Positions 9,026 through 18,557 of a DNA stretch of 64,000 nucleotides are shown here, in pieces (within the stretch, counting starts at the first letter, position 1; each line of letters opens with the position of its first letter). The position numbers and the translations under genes are program-made. Location of the stretch: the NCBI GenBank assembly GCA_037132075.1, contig JBAXPV010000009.1:57337-121336 (forward strand), in the 5' to 3' direction. Below the pieces are notes generated by a model. The model was not told the origin of the DNA. It worked only from the letters and a program-made list of their open reading frames with translations, and ran no database searches. Source of the stretch: JBAXPV01 sp037132075. Its GTDB lineage: Bacteria > Bacteroidota > Bacteroidia > Bacteroidales > CAIXZF01.

Positions 9026-9718
9026 TTATTGGGGATTATTAATCTCCTGGTTTAATTCAGCCAGCGTCATCGCATCTTCCAACCGGAAATCTCCGATGCG
9101 GGTTCTGCAGAGTTTGCTTAGATAGGCGCCACTTCCAAGGGCTTCACCAAAGTCCCTGGCCAGGGAACGGATGTAGGTGCCCTTGCTGCAGACTACACGA
9201 AATTCTACCAAAGGCATCTCGATTTTTGTGAGTTCGAATTCGTAAATGTTGATCTTTTTTGATTTAATTGTGACTTCCTGGTCCTTTCTGGCATAGATAT
9301 AAAGCGGCTTTCCATCCAGCTTTACTGCCGAAAAAATTGGGGGAACCTGGTCGATCTCACCGATAAATGTCTTTGAGACAGTGAGTAACATGTCTTCAGT
9401 GATGTGGTCGACCGGATAGTCCATGTCTGGTTCCTTCTCAAGATCGTAACAAGGTGTTGTCTTTCCAATATAAAAAGCTCCGGTATATTCCTTTTTCAGG
9501 TCCTGGAACTCTTCTATTCTTTTGGTAAAAGGTCCGGTGCAGAGTATCAACAGCCCGGTAGCCAAAGGGTCAAGGGTGCCGGCATGACCGATTTTTATTT
9601 TTTTTACCTTCAGATGGTATTTGATCATGCCCCTGGCCTTATTCACAACATCAAAAGAAGTCCAGTTGAGATCCTTGTTGATCAGCAGGATCTCACCTTC
9701 CAGGAAATTACGCTCCAT
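9026..9718 (-). CDS. truB: tRNA pseudouridine(55) synthase TruB
   Basis: A 230-residue enzyme that isomerises U55 in the T-loop of tRNAs. The catalytic motif GHAGTLDPLATG carries Asp50. The segment VPPIFSAVKLDGKPLY and KGTYIRSLARDFG are further TruB signatures. It lacks a long PUA extension, as many Bacteroidota copies do. Its start codon overlaps the uppP stop by one base (TGATG), which indicates translational coupling within ftsX-DUF3098-uppP-truB. Confidence 0.96.
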   Translation of the reverse strand: MERNFLEGEILLINKDLNWTSFDVVNKARGMIKYHLKVKKIKIGHAGTLDPLATGLLILCTGPFTKRIEEFQDLKKEYTGAFYIGKTTPCYDLEKEPDMDYPVDHITEDMLLTVSKTFIGEIDQVPPIFSAVKLDGKPLYIYARKDQEVTIKSKKINIYEFELTKIEMPLVEFRVVCSKGTYIRSLARDFGEALGSGAYLSKLCRTRIGDFRLEDAMTLAELNQEINNPQ

Positions 9719-10497
9719 CAGGCGATGTTTAAATCATAGCCAAAAGCCAACAGGATAAGAATCAGCAAACCAACGATGATACGATACCATCCGAAAAGTT
9801 TGAATCCATGTTTGGTAAGGAAGCCGATGAAAGTACGGATTGCAATAATAGCTACAACAAAGGCAATGACATTGCCTAAAGCCAGGAGTTTAATGTCTTC
9901 TGCCCTAAATGTCTTATAATTATGAAGTAGCTTTAATGCCGTGGCTGCAAACATGGTTGGGATGGCCAGGAAAAAAGAAAACTCGGCTGCGGCCTTGCGT
10001 GTGAGCTTCTGACTCATTCCCCCGATGATGGTTGCCCCTGAACGGGAAACACCAGGAATGATGGAGATGATCTGAATCAGGCCGATGATGAATGACTTTT
10101 TATACGTGAGACCTTTTTCAAGATCCTCTGTACCTTTAAACCATTGATCTGCGAAAAGCAATATGATGCCGCCCAGCAGTAGTGAAACGGCCACAATTAC
10201 CACACTGCCCAGCATCTCATCTACTTGTTTCTCAAGGAAATAGGCGATAAGTAAGGGGAGGCAAGCGAAAAATAGCTTATAGTAAAGATCAAGGCCCTGG
10301 AAAAATCGTTTCCAATAAAGCACAACAACGCTCAGGATGGCGCCAAACTGGATGTTCACTGTAAATGCCTTCACAAAATCGGTGCTGGCCATACCCAAAA
10401 GGTGCTGGGTGATGATCATATGCCCGGTTGAAGAAATAGGCAGGAACTCAGTAATTCCTTCTACGATAGCAATGATAATTGCCTGGATGTAAGTCAT
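9718..10497 (-). CDS. uppP: Undecaprenyl-diphosphate phosphatase
   Basis: A 259-residue integral membrane protein of the UppP/BacA family, which recycles the undecaprenyl carrier for peptidoglycan and surface glycans. The two signature motifs are EGITEFLPISSTGH (Glu13 and Glu17) and PGVSRSGATI. About seven hydrophobic segments can be seen. It overlaps its neighbours by one base at both ends (TAATG upstream, TGATG downstream), so it is tightly coupled to the DUF3098 gene and truB. Confidence 0.96.
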   Translation of the reverse strand: MTYIQAIIIAIVEGITEFLPISSTGHMIITQHLLGMASTDFVKAFTVNIQFGAILSVVVLYWKRFFQGLDLYYKLFFACLPLLIAYFLEKQVDEMLGSVVIVAVSLLLGGIILLFADQWFKGTEDLEKGLTYKKSFIIGLIQIISIIPGVSRSGATIIGGMSQKLTRKAAAEFSFFLAIPTMFAATALKLLHNYKTFRAEDIKLLALGNVIAFVVAIIAIRTFIGFLTKHGFKLFGWYRIIVGLLILILLAFGYDLNIA

Positions 10498-10805
10498 TAT
10501 TCCGGGGTGATGTCCTTAGGCTTTTTCATAATGGCAAAGATCTCTACCACATATCCGGCTAAAACCAGGATGGGAGCAAGCGTCAGTCGGCGAAAGCTGA
10601 AGATCTCGTCACTAAATACATTGGGGTCTTTTGAGTTTCCCCCGATCATAAGCAAAAAGCCAAGGGCGATGAGTCCCAAACCCACAATCATTATAATATA
10701 GTTTTCCCGGCCAAGCGCAAAATCACCGGTTTTTGGCTGAGGAACGGGTTTCGTGGTCTTGGAAGCTGCAGCAGGTGCAGCGGTAGTCTTCTTCTTGATT
10801 TCCAT
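10497..10805 (-). CDS. DUF3098 membrane protein
   Basis: A 102-residue protein with an Ala/Lys/Pro-rich cytoplasmic start (residues 1-25) and two predicted membrane helices (about 33-55 and 72-93), the second preceded by FRRLTLAPILVLAGYVVEIFAIM. This matches the DUF3098 family, which in Bacteroidota lies between ftsX and uppP, as it does here. The role is unknown; context suggests cell-envelope growth or division. Confidence 0.85.
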   Translation of the reverse strand: MEIKKKTTAAPAAASKTTKPVPQPKTGDFALGRENYIIMIVGLGLIALGFLLMIGGNSKDPNVFSDEIFSFRRLTLAPILVLAGYVVEIFAIMKKPKDITPE

Positions 10806-10838
10806 ATTATGAGGATATTAAGGCAAAATTTGAAGGTA

Positions 10839-10846
10839 CAAAGCTA
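10839..10846 (-). promoter_or_regulatory. -7 element upstream of the DUF3098-uppP-truB genes
   Basis: The minus strand reads TAGCTTTG (TAnnTTTG) 34 bases before the DUF3098 start and overlaps the end of ftsX. No clear -33 box. Confidence 0.4.
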
Positions 10847-11719
10847 ATAAAGATAATCTGCTTTTAAGCGAAGGTATTTTTTTACAGCGAAAAATGTTGA
10901 GATCCAGGAGATCACGATACCCAGTATGCTTACAATCAGGAATAATATTGCATAGAGTCGCACATCCTGCATGATGACGAGTTCGGGTAACTGCCTGCTG
11001 GCGGAGAACATGGTAATCACCAGGAGCAGCAATGCGATTAAGGCTGCCCACAATCCAGAAATAATACCGGAAATCAAAAAAGGTTTCCGAATAAAAGATT
11101 CAGTAGCCCCGACCAGCTGCATGGTCTTGATCAAAAAACGTTTTGAAAAAATAGAAAGACGTATCGTATTGTTGATCAGGGTGATTGATATTATCAGGAG
11201 TAGGAGGCTAAATCCGAGGATGACCAAGCCTACTTTACGGAGATTTGAATTTACGACTTCAACGAGGGAGCGCTGGTAATTAACCTCTTTAACTCCGGGG
11301 TAGCTAATAAGACGTTTCTCAATATTGCGCAAACTGTCAGCATTGGCATAGTCAGCATTGAGTTTCATCTCAATGGAAGGAAGCAGCGGGTTGTAACCCA
11401 AAAAGCCTACAAAGTCTTCACCCAGTTCTTTCTGTAAAGCTATTGCTTCTTCTTCTTTGGTGATATACCTGGATTCTTTAACAAAAGGTGCCCTGGTGAT
11501 CCCTTTCATCAGTTGATGCCCGGTCGAATCACTGATTCCTTCTTTAAGAATCACGGTAAAACCGATGTTTTCCTTAACATAATGGCCGATTTTCTGGGTA
11601 TGATATAATAAAATTCCCAAAAGACCCAGCATGAACAAAACCAGGGAAATGCTTACCACGGTTGTGATGTAGGAGGTTTTAAGCCGACGGCTGTTGTATT
11701 TTTCTTCGTTTTTGCCCAT
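10844..11719 (-). CDS. ftsX: Cell division protein FtsX
   Basis: A 291-residue permease-like protein. One membrane helix near residues 20-42 is followed by a periplasmic domain (about 45-165, with YITKEEEAIALQKELGEDFVGFLGYNPLL-type sequence that is diagnostic for FtsX) and three C-terminal helices. FtsX pairs with the ATPase FtsE to activate cell-wall hydrolases during division. FtsE is not in this window. Downstream genes are DUF3098 (38-base gap), uppP and truB. Confidence 0.93.
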   Translation of the reverse strand: MGKNEEKYNSRRLKTSYITTVVSISLVLFMLGLLGILLYHTQKIGHYVKENIGFTVILKEGISDSTGHQLMKGITRAPFVKESRYITKEEEAIALQKELGEDFVGFLGYNPLLPSIEMKLNADYANADSLRNIEKRLISYPGVKEVNYQRSLVEVVNSNLRKVGLVILGFSLLLLIISITLINNTIRLSIFSKRFLIKTMQLVGATESFIRKPFLISGIISGLWAALIALLLLVITMFSASRQLPELVIMQDVRLYAILFLIVSILGIVISWISTFFAVKKYLRLKADYLY

Positions 11720-11779
11720 GGATATTTCAGTCGGCTAAATTATAAAAAATTGCCGGAAGTCCGGTTCCCTTGATTTTTC

Positions 11780-11787
11780 TAAATTTG
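11780..11787 (+). promoter_or_regulatory. -7 element upstream of leuS
   Basis: TAAATTTG (TAnnTTTG), 39 bases before the leuS start in the gap between divergent ftsX and leuS. No -33 box at consensus spacing. Confidence 0.4.
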
Positions 11788-11825
11788 TAGCATAAAATTA
11801 ACCTCAAGACAATCAGCCTTAGTTT

Positions 11826-14594
11826 ATGGATTATAATTTCAGAGAAGTCGAGAAGAAATGGCGTAATACCTGGTCAGAAAACAAGACATATAAAGTTAGC
11901 CCCGATCCTTCCAAACCCAAATTTTACGTACTTGATATGTTTCCTTACCCTTCGGGTGCCGGCCTTCATGTTGGCCATCCCCTGGGATATATTGCTTCTG
12001 ATATCTTTGCCAGGTACAAACGTCTCAAAGGATTTAACGTGCTTCACCCTATGGGCTATGATGCCTTTGGGCTTCCTGCGGAGCAATATGCAATCCAGAC
12101 TGGCCAGCATCCTGCCATAACCACGGCCAAGAATATTGCCCGTTACCGGGAACAACTCGACTTGATGGGCTTCACCTACGACTGGGATCGGGAGCTTAGG
12201 ACCAGTGATCCTGACTATTATAAATGGACTCAGTGGACTTTCATCCAACTGTTCCATTCTTGGTTTGACAAACGCACGCAAAAGGCAGCGTCAATCGATA
12301 CTTTGATTAGCCATCTGAATAACCATGGCTCCAAGGATCTGCAGGCTGGCGAAACAGAAAACCTGGAAATCACGGCAGCTGCGTGGCAGGCGATGCCTGA
12401 AAAGCAAAAACAGGAGGTCTTGATGAATTATCGCCTGGCATACCTGAGTGATACCATGGTGAACTGGTGCCCGGATTTGGGAACTGTTCTCGCCAATGAC
12501 GAAGTTAAAGAGGGGCTTTCTGTCAGAGGAGGACACGTTGTTGAGCGTAAGTTGATGAAGCAGTGGCTGTTGCGCATAACTGCCTATGCCCAAAGACTTT
12601 TGGACGGCATGACTCCACTCGATTGGTCAGAGTCGCTCAAAGAGATGCAAAGAAACTGGATTGGCAGGTCAGAAGGTGCGTCAGTGTTTTTCTCAGTGAA
12701 AGAGCATGCTGAATTATCTTTAGAGATTTTTACCACGCGCCCTGATACAATGTTTGGCGCAACATTTATGGTGCTGGCCCCTGAACATGAATGGATTGCT
12801 TCATTAACTACTGACGATCAACAAGTAGCGGTTGCAGAATATATAGCCTGGGCTAAAAACAGGTCGGAGCGAGAGCGAATGTCAGATGTTAAAAAGGTAA
12901 CTGGCGTCTTTAGCGGTTCCTATGCCGTTAACCCACTGACACAAAAGCCAGTGCCGATCTGGATCGCTGATTATGTGCTGGCAGGTTATGGTACCGGAGC
13001 CATCATGGCTGTTCCGGCTCACGACAGCAGGGATTATGCTTTTGCCAAACATTTCAATCTTCCAATCGTGGAAGTTGTAGCTGGCGGCGACATCACCCAC
13101 GAAAGTTATGACGCCAAAGATGGCATCCTGCTTAACTCAGGCTTCATCAACGGGATGAAAGTAAAAGAAGCAATTAAGGCGGTTATTCAAAGAATAGAAG
13201 AGATGGGCATTGGCAAAGGCAGTATCAATTACCGCTTGCGCGATGCCATTTTTAGTCGCCAAAGATATTGGGGCGAGCCCTTTCCTGTTTATTTCAAGGA
13301 CGGCATGCCCTACACCATTCCAGAAGACCAGCTTCCGCTGCAGTTGCCGGAAATTGACACTTTCCTTCCGACAAAAAACGGAGAACCACCGCTGGCCAGG
13401 GCCAAAAATTGGCATACTGCCGAGGGCTATCCCATGGAAACCAATACGATGCCAGGATTTGCGGGATCGAGTGGATATTACCTGCGTTATATGGACCCGT
13501 GCAATGACGAAGCATATTTCTCTTCGGAAGCAGTGAATTACTGGCGTGACGTCGACCTCTATATAGGCGGGGCTGAGCATGCTACCGGTCACCTGATCTA
13601 TTCCCGTTTCTGGAATAAGTTCCTGAATGATATAGGTTTATCAGTGGTTGATGAGCCTTTCAGAAAGCTGATCAATCAGGGCATGATCCAGGGTCGTTCA
13701 AGTATGGTTTACCGCATGAAAGAAGGAAATGTATTTGTTTCTGAAGGCCTGAAAGACGAATATGAAACCATTCCGATCAATGTCGACATCAACTTGGTGG
13801 ATGCCAATGATGTGCTTGACAGGGATGCTTTCCGCTCATGGAGACCGGATTATGCCAATGCCACCTTTATCCTGGAAGACGACATTTATTACTGTGGTTC
13901 GGAAGTGGAGAAGATGTCGAAATCACTGCATAACGTTGTAAATCCTGACGAACTTATCGAGAAATATGGTGCTGACACCTTTCGTTTGTACGAGATGTTC
14001 CTCGGACCATTAGAGCAGTCGAAGCCCTGGGATACTCATGGCATCGAAGGCGTATTTCGTTTTATCCGTAAATTCTGGCGCTTGTATCACACTGACGATC
14101 AAGGTTTTTTTATGAGTGATGATGCAGCTACTCCTGCTGAGTTGAAGATTCTTCACAAGACGATAAAGAAAGAACAGGAAGACATTGAGCGGCTGTCGCT
14201 GAATACAGTGGTCAGCTTGCTGATGATCTGTGTGAACGAGCTTTCTGAGCTGAAATGTAATAAAAGGGCGATATTGAAAGACCTGATTATCCTGGCTTCT
14301 CCTTTTGCCCCCTTTATGGCCGAAGAGTTGTGGGAGATGGCAGGAGGTAGTGGAAGTGTTGCCAATGCGCCTTTCCCTGTCTTTGATGAGGCTTTGCTTG
14401 TTGAAAACACCTTAAGTTACCCGGTATCTTTCAATGGAAAGCTTCGGTTTAAATTAGAACTTTCGATGAAAATCAGCCAGGCCGATGCAGAAAAAGCAGT
14501 GATGGAAGCCCCGGAATCTGAGAAATATCTCGAAGGCAAGAGCCCGAAGAAGATCATCCTTGTGCCGGGGAAGATCATTAATGTCGTTGTATAG
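11826..14594 (+). CDS. leuS: Leucyl-tRNA synthetase
   Basis: A 922-residue class I aminoacyl-tRNA synthetase. The HIGH-type motif is HVGHPLGY (His48-His51) and the KMSKS motif sits at 696-700 (EKMSKSLHN). The CP1 editing domain lies between them with TTRPDTMFGATFMVLAPEH-like sequence. The C-terminal anticodon-binding domain begins around residue 760. Length is typical of the Bacteroidota enzyme. It is divergent from ftsX and is followed after 51 bases by the DUF3108 gene. Confidence 0.97.
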   Translation: MDYNFREVEKKWRNTWSENKTYKVSPDPSKPKFYVLDMFPYPSGAGLHVGHPLGYIASDIFARYKRLKGFNVLHPMGYDAFGLPAEQYAIQTGQHPAITTAKNIARYREQLDLMGFTYDWDRELRTSDPDYYKWTQWTFIQLFHSWFDKRTQKAASIDTLISHLNNHGSKDLQAGETENLEITAAAWQAMPEKQKQEVLMNYRLAYLSDTMVNWCPDLGTVLANDEVKEGLSVRGGHVVERKLMKQWLLRITAYAQRLLDGMTPLDWSESLKEMQRNWIGRSEGASVFFSVKEHAELSLEIFTTRPDTMFGATFMVLAPEHEWIASLTTDDQQVAVAEYIAWAKNRSERERMSDVKKVTGVFSGSYAVNPLTQKPVPIWIADYVLAGYGTGAIMAVPAHDSRDYAFAKHFNLPIVEVVAGGDITHESYDAKDGILLNSGFINGMKVKEAIKAVIQRIEEMGIGKGSINYRLRDAIFSRQRYWGEPFPVYFKDGMPYTIPEDQLPLQLPEIDTFLPTKNGEPPLARAKNWHTAEGYPMETNTMPGFAGSSGYYLRYMDPCNDEAYFSSEAVNYWRDVDLYIGGAEHATGHLIYSRFWNKFLNDIGLSVVDEPFRKLINQGMIQGRSSMVYRMKEGNVFVSEGLKDEYETIPINVDINLVDANDVLDRDAFRSWRPDYANATFILEDDIYYCGSEVEKMSKSLHNVVNPDELIEKYGADTFRLYEMFLGPLEQSKPWDTHGIEGVFRFIRKFWRLYHTDDQGFFMSDDAATPAELKILHKTIKKEQEDIERLSLNTVVSLLMICVNELSELKCNKRAILKDLIILASPFAPFMAEELWEMAGGSGSVANAPFPVFDEALLVENTLSYPVSFNGKLRFKLELSMKISQADAEKAVMEAPESEKYLEGKSPKKIILVPGKIINVVV

Positions 14595-14645
14595 TGTACC
14601 TTTTGGCAGGTTTTTTGCGTTTGGCCTTATTGTTATCAAATTGAC

Positions 14646-15443
14646 ATGAAAAAGATTGCAATATATTTTTTTTCTTTCCTGATTTTTTCCTCCTTGAGTA
14701 TTGTGGCTCAAGGAACACGGAAGATTGACAACCAGGCATTTAAAAGGGGAGAACGGCTCGAATTCCGGGTATTTTATGATGCCTTGCTTACAGGACAGGT
14801 AACTGCTGGTGTTGCTTCATTAGAAATCGGGAAAGATGTGATTACCATGAATGACCGTCCGGTTTTTTACGTTAAAGGCGAAGGCTGGTCAAAAGGGGCT
14901 TTTAATTTCTTTTTTAAAGTTGAAGATAAGTTTGAGAGTTATTTTGATGAGGAATCGATTATTCCTTATAAGTTTACCCGGAGAATCAGGGAAGGTGGAT
15001 ATCACAAAGATGAAGACGTAAGGTTTTATCATCTGAGTAGGACTGCCAGTCACGACAACAAAACAAAGAAGATCCCAGGCAATGTGCAGGATGTGATTTC
15101 TGCTTTTTACTATGCGCGTACCATTGATTTCTCCAAAGCCAAAATGGGTGATATCTTCCCGATTCCTTTTTACCTGGACGATTCTGTCTATACTTCTGTA
15201 GTTCAGTTTGCTGGACGGGAAGTTGTACGGACCATACTGGGTGAGTTTCGTTGTTTGAAATTTAAACCTATGATGGCCACAGGGAATGTATTCAGTGATC
15301 CATATCCCATGACTTTATGGGTTACCGACGATAAAAACCGCCTGCCGATTTTAGGTACTTCTGCCGTGGTAGTGGGGACCGTGAAGATGGAATTAACACA
15401 TTATAGCAATATTGCCAATCCACTAAGTTCTAAAACTGACTAA
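14646..15443 (+). CDS. DUF3108 domain exported protein
   Basis: A 265-residue protein with a signal peptide (residues 1-21, ending VAQ) and a predicted periplasmic beta-rich domain. The pattern FKRGERLEFRVFYDALLTGQVTAG and FKVEDKFESYFDEESIIPYKFTRRIREGGY is that of DUF3108, a family of unknown function related to lipoprotein-carrier-like beta folds. The DUF3109 gene starts on the next base after its stop, so the two are one operon. Confidence 0.85.
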   Translation: MKKIAIYFFSFLIFSSLSIVAQGTRKIDNQAFKRGERLEFRVFYDALLTGQVTAGVASLEIGKDVITMNDRPVFYVKGEGWSKGAFNFFFKVEDKFESYFDEESIIPYKFTRRIREGGYHKDEDVRFYHLSRTASHDNKTKKIPGNVQDVISAFYYARTIDFSKAKMGDIFPIPFYLDDSVYTSVVQFAGREVVRTILGEFRCLKFKPMMATGNVFSDPYPMTLWVTDDKNRLPILGTSAVVVGTVKMELTHYSNIANPLSSKTD

Positions 15444-16007
15444 ATGATCGCCATTGATGACAATTTGATTTCCGACAACATCTACAAAGTTCAGTTTTGT
15501 TGTGATTTAAAACGTTGCTTTGGCGCTTGCTGTGTCGAAGGTGATGCAGGTGCGCCGCTCGAACCGGAAGAGATTCAGGTTTTGAAAGACATTTTTCCCT
15601 TTGTAAAGCCATACATGCAGCAAAATGGGGTGGACATGGTTGAGCATATGGGGGTTCATGACTTTGATCCTGCAGGCAAGCTGGTGACACCATTGCTGGA
15701 TTCAGGCGAATGTGTCTTTGTGTATTACGAAGGCGAGGTCGCCAAATGTGCCATAGAAAAAGCCCATGCAGAAGGCGTCATCCAATTTAAAAAGCCGATC
15801 TCCTGTCATCTGTATCCTGTTCGATTAAGAAAATATGCCTATTCAGAGGCAGTAAACTTTCACGAATGGCATGTTTGTTATCCTGCGATCATCAAAGGAA
15901 AACTTGAAGGCATTCCTTTGTATGTCTTTCTGAAAGAGCCACTTATCAGGAAATATGGGCAAGAATGGTATGAGAAACTATTGCTTGAAGTTGAAAACAG
16001 GAAATAG
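15444..16007 (+). CDS. DUF3109 family cysteine-rich protein
   Basis: A 187-residue protein with conserved cysteines near the start (Cys19, Cys20, Cys25, Cys29, Cys30) and a later block GECVFVYYEG...KCAIEKAH...KPISCHLYPVR, the pattern of DUF3109 and related YkgJ-type metal-binding proteins. Its ATG directly follows the stop of the DUF3108 gene. It converges on the ferritin gene with a 13-base gap. The role is unknown; metal or Fe-S binding is inferred from the cysteines. Confidence 0.85.
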   Translation: MIAIDDNLISDNIYKVQFCCDLKRCFGACCVEGDAGAPLEPEEIQVLKDIFPFVKPYMQQNGVDMVEHMGVHDFDPAGKLVTPLLDSGECVFVYYEGEVAKCAIEKAHAEGVIQFKKPISCHLYPVRLRKYAYSEAVNFHEWHVCYPAIIKGKLEGIPLYVFLKEPLIRKYGQEWYEKLLLEVENRK

Positions 16008-16020
16008 GTCTGTTTTCAAT

Positions 16021-16533
16021 CTAAACTGCAGCTTGCGCAGGTGCTAAAGCAAGGGCTTCAAGTTCTTTGTCAATCAGGTAGAACCCGGCTTGTTCCTTAC
16101 CCAATAATTTGATTTTGTCCTGAATTCCCTGGAAAAGGCCTTCTTCCTCGACTTGTTCCCCGACGTACCATTGCAAAAAGTTATTTGTATTGAAGTCTTT
16201 CTCTTTCAGGGTGAGATCCACGAGCTCATTAATAGCGGCAGTCACCATAACTTCATGTTTCATGATGTCTTTGAAGACAGCAAAAATGTCTTTATAATTT
16301 TTAGGTGGTTCTTCGATGCTCGGGACAACTGCCTTACCGCCACGACTGTTGAGGTAATGGATAAACTTCAGCATATGGAGTCTTTCTTCTTCTGCATGCC
16401 TGTAAAGAAAATTGGCCGAGCCAGCCATACCGTTCCCTTCACACCAGGAAGCCATGGCGAGGTAAAGGTGAGAAGAATATCCTTCGATGATGATTTGAGC
16501 GTTTATTGCTTTTTCAAGATTTTTAGAGATCAT
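16021..16533 (-). CDS. Ferritin (non-haem)
   Basis: A 170-residue iron-storage ferritin. The four-helix bundle shows the ferroxidase ligands in IIIEGYSSHLYLAMASW (Glu17), HAEEERLHM (about residues 46-54), and GEQVEEE near residue 130. The tail is Ala-rich. It would form the 24-mer cage that oxidises and stores iron in the cytoplasm. It is transcribed alone, with a TAnnTTTG element 30 bases before its start. Confidence 0.95.
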   Translation of the reverse strand: MISKNLEKAINAQIIIEGYSSHLYLAMASWCEGNGMAGSANFLYRHAEEERLHMLKFIHYLNSRGGKAVVPSIEEPPKNYKDIFAVFKDIMKHEVMVTAAINELVDLTLKEKDFNTNNFLQWYVGEQVEEEGLFQGIQDKIKLLGKEQAGFYLIDKELEALALAPAQAAV

Positions 16534-16562
16534 GGTTTTGAGTATTTAATTGCATTTCGTGT

Positions 16563-16570
16563 CAAAATTA
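16563..16570 (-). promoter_or_regulatory. -7 element upstream of ferritin
   Basis: The minus strand reads TAATTTTG (TAnnTTTG) 30 bases before the ferritin start. No consensus -33 seen. Confidence 0.4.
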
Positions 16571-16622
16571 AACTTAATTAGGATACAGGAATTGCCCTGG
16601 GGTTCATTCCTGGGATTAAAAA

Positions 16623-17117
16623 TCAATTTGTAAGCCGGAGATATTCCCAGGAATTCCCGGTCCATTCAATAAAGCGCAGGAAATCCTCAAAAGGTATGAC
16701 AAGAGATGCAGTGTTGATACAAGGGTGAAAGCTTATCTTCTTTGCATGTTTCAATGATTCATCCATAAAAAGGTAAACATGATGGTTTTCGTCATGGATT
16801 AGGGCCAGGGGAGAAACCGAACCCGGGCTTACACCCAGGTATTTCATCATCCGCTGGTCGGAAGCGAAGCTCAGTTTTCCTTGTTTTAGCTTTAGTTCCA
16901 GTTCGCGGATGTTCATCTCATAACGATGGTCCATGATAACCAGGTAATGCCGGTCGCCTTTATGGTTTCTGAAAAACAGGTTTTTGCAATGTACCGCCTC
17001 AATATCTTTCCAGTATTTCATCGCTTCTGTGATCGTTGGTGCGGGAGGATGTTCGTGATACGCAAAGCTGATGGCCAGCTCATCTAGGATCTGGTATAGT
17101 TTGGGGTTTCCGTTCAT
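16623..17117 (-). CDS. YbaK/ProX-type aminoacyl-tRNA deacylase
   Basis: A 164-residue protein of the prolyl-tRNA editing (YbaK/ProX, ProXp) superfamily, which hydrolyses mischarged tRNA in trans. Features are the start HEHPPAPTITEAMKYWKDI, the strand CKNLFFRNHKGDRHYLVIMDH, and GVSPGSVSPLALIHDENHHVYLFMDESL, where the GxxxGxVSP loop forms the substrate pocket. It most resembles the ProX/PrdX branch that clears alanyl- or cysteinyl-tRNA(Pro). It is monocistronic, 61 bases upstream of the start of the next minus-strand stop region. Confidence 0.85.
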   Translation of the reverse strand: MNGNPKLYQILDELAISFAYHEHPPAPTITEAMKYWKDIEAVHCKNLFFRNHKGDRHYLVIMDHRYEMNIRELELKLKQGKLSFASDQRMMKYLGVSPGSVSPLALIHDENHHVYLFMDESLKHAKKISFHPCINTASLVIPFEDFLRFIEWTGNSWEYLRLTN

Positions 17118-17178
17118 GATAAATGCCTTGATATTATTTTAGAAGCTGATTGTCTTGTGATAAACTACTAGCTGCGAG

Positions 17179-17976
17179 CTAAATAAGGTTTTCCAGTTCT
17201 CTCAATTCGTCCTCACTCAGCCCACTAGGCTCAAAGCCTGCTGACCAGGCAAGGAGGAGCATTTTTGCTGCTTTGTTGGCAACATCCAGGAAATCGAAAG
17301 CGCTGGTGAGGGTTTCGCTGCTCGACAGTGCTCCGTGTTTCTCCCACAAAATGATGTTTCGCTTTTCCAGTCCCTGGATGGTGATATTCGCCAATGATTC
17401 GGAGCCGGATAGGGCGTAAGGGGCACAAAAGATACCTTCCGGGACGAAAAGCTTGATTTCGGGGCACATCTTCCACAACGAATGGTTGAATTTCTCTTCA
17501 TCCTGAAACAACAGGTGATGACTTAATACAATCAATTCAAGGGGATGGGTGTGTAAAACGGCTTTATGGCTGGGGCGGTTCGTGGCGTTATAAAGATGAA
17601 TCTTAATATGCGTGATCAATTCGCTGGTGGGCATGAAATCCCCGCGTTCTCCTCCCCACAAAATACGAAACCCGCTGGCATCGCTATTTATTTTTAAGAT
17701 ACAGGAAACGGTTTCAGGCTTATCGGCCAAATACCGCAAATGGCAGCCCTTTCCACTGACAAACAAAGTCAGATTTGCACTCTGGGGCGGGAGCGGAAAA
17801 GCGATAATATGTTCAGGATTACTGACGATTTCTTTTTGAAAAAAATCACTCAGGTCAATGGAGATATTTCCTGCGTTTCTTTCTGCCCAGTCCTTTTCCC
17901 AAAGATATTGTGCAATCTGAGAAACTTCAGCCAGTATAGTAAGAACCTCTTTTGGCAAAGACAGTGTTGATTTCAT
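17179..17976 (-). CDS. rhaD: Class II aldolase, rhamnulose-1-phosphate aldolase-like
   Basis: A 265-residue zinc-dependent class II aldolase. Similarity to RhaD is seen in DWAERNAGNIS, the strongly conserved SDASGFRILWGGERGDFMPTSEL, and the zinc ligands in VLHTHP; the later histidine in EKHGALSSSETL would complete the site. RhaD splits L-rhamnulose 1-phosphate into DHAP and lactaldehyde. No other rhamnose or fucose catabolic gene is nearby. It begins 2 bases after the end of a truncated galM, so both were probably part of a sugar-use operon. Assignment as RhaD and not another class II aldolase is likely but not certain. Confidence 0.78.
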   Translation of the reverse strand: MKSTLSLPKEVLTILAEVSQIAQYLWEKDWAERNAGNISIDLSDFFQKEIVSNPEHIIAFPLPPQSANLTLFVSGKGCHLRYLADKPETVSCILKINSDASGFRILWGGERGDFMPTSELITHIKIHLYNATNRPSHKAVLHTHPLELIVLSHHLLFQDEEKFNHSLWKMCPEIKLFVPEGIFCAPYALSGSESLANITIQGLEKRNIILWEKHGALSSSETLTSAFDFLDVANKAAKMLLLAWSAGFEPSGLSEDELRELENLI

Positions 17977-17978
17977 GG

Positions 17979-18557
17979 TTAAATGTTTGAAAATTTATAC
18001 ATCGTCTTCGTGACCTGAAGTATATGCCCGAGCACATCTCCCTTGCCGGCCTGGTTAAAATAGCTGTGCTGACAAAGCTTAAGCGGCGTCGGTTTGTCAG
18101 AGGAGGGTGAATATTCTATCAGGAGTTCGTTGGAATCATTTAATGAAAAAAAGACGTTTGTTTTCAGATTGCCAGGGTATCCCTCTTCGCCATCCTTGCT
18201 AAAGTACTCCAAAATAAGCGAATTTGATCCAGGATTTTGAAGTTCAGTCACCTCCCAATATACTGAATTAAAACCTTTTATCCCTCCATGGAGGTGATGG
18301 TGTCCTTCGTTTTTTGTCAAGTGATATTTTTCTCCCCCGATTGAGAAAGTTCCGCCAGCGATTCGGCTTGCATAAGGTCCAATGATAGCACCAAAATAAG
18401 CCGAATCCCTCAAATAACTTTCGGGAAGGTCATGGCCTAACACAATATCAGCAGCTTCCCTTTGTCGGTCAGGAACCCAAAGAGAGGTGATAATCCTTCC
18501 AAAATTCAAGACGTTCAGGCGAATGCCTGAATTGTTGGCCAGGGTAAAAAGCGTCAC
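17979..18557 (-). pseudogene. Truncated aldose 1-epimerase (galactose mutarotase)
   Basis: A 192-residue product that aligns to the first half of GalM-type mutarotases (~340 residues): IGPYASRIAGGTFSIGGEKYHL, HHLHGGIKGFNSVYWEV and LKLCQHSYFNQAGKGDVLGH correspond to the conserved N-terminal region with both substrate-binding histidines. The frame stops right after the QHSYFN region (…MYKFSNI), just where the rhaD-like gene begins, and no further GalM sequence is present in any frame downstream because the aldolase frame fills it. The C-terminal half, with the catalytic-base glutamate, is therefore missing. A deletion that joined the remnant to the aldolase gene is the simplest explanation. Probably inactive. 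Confidence 0.75.
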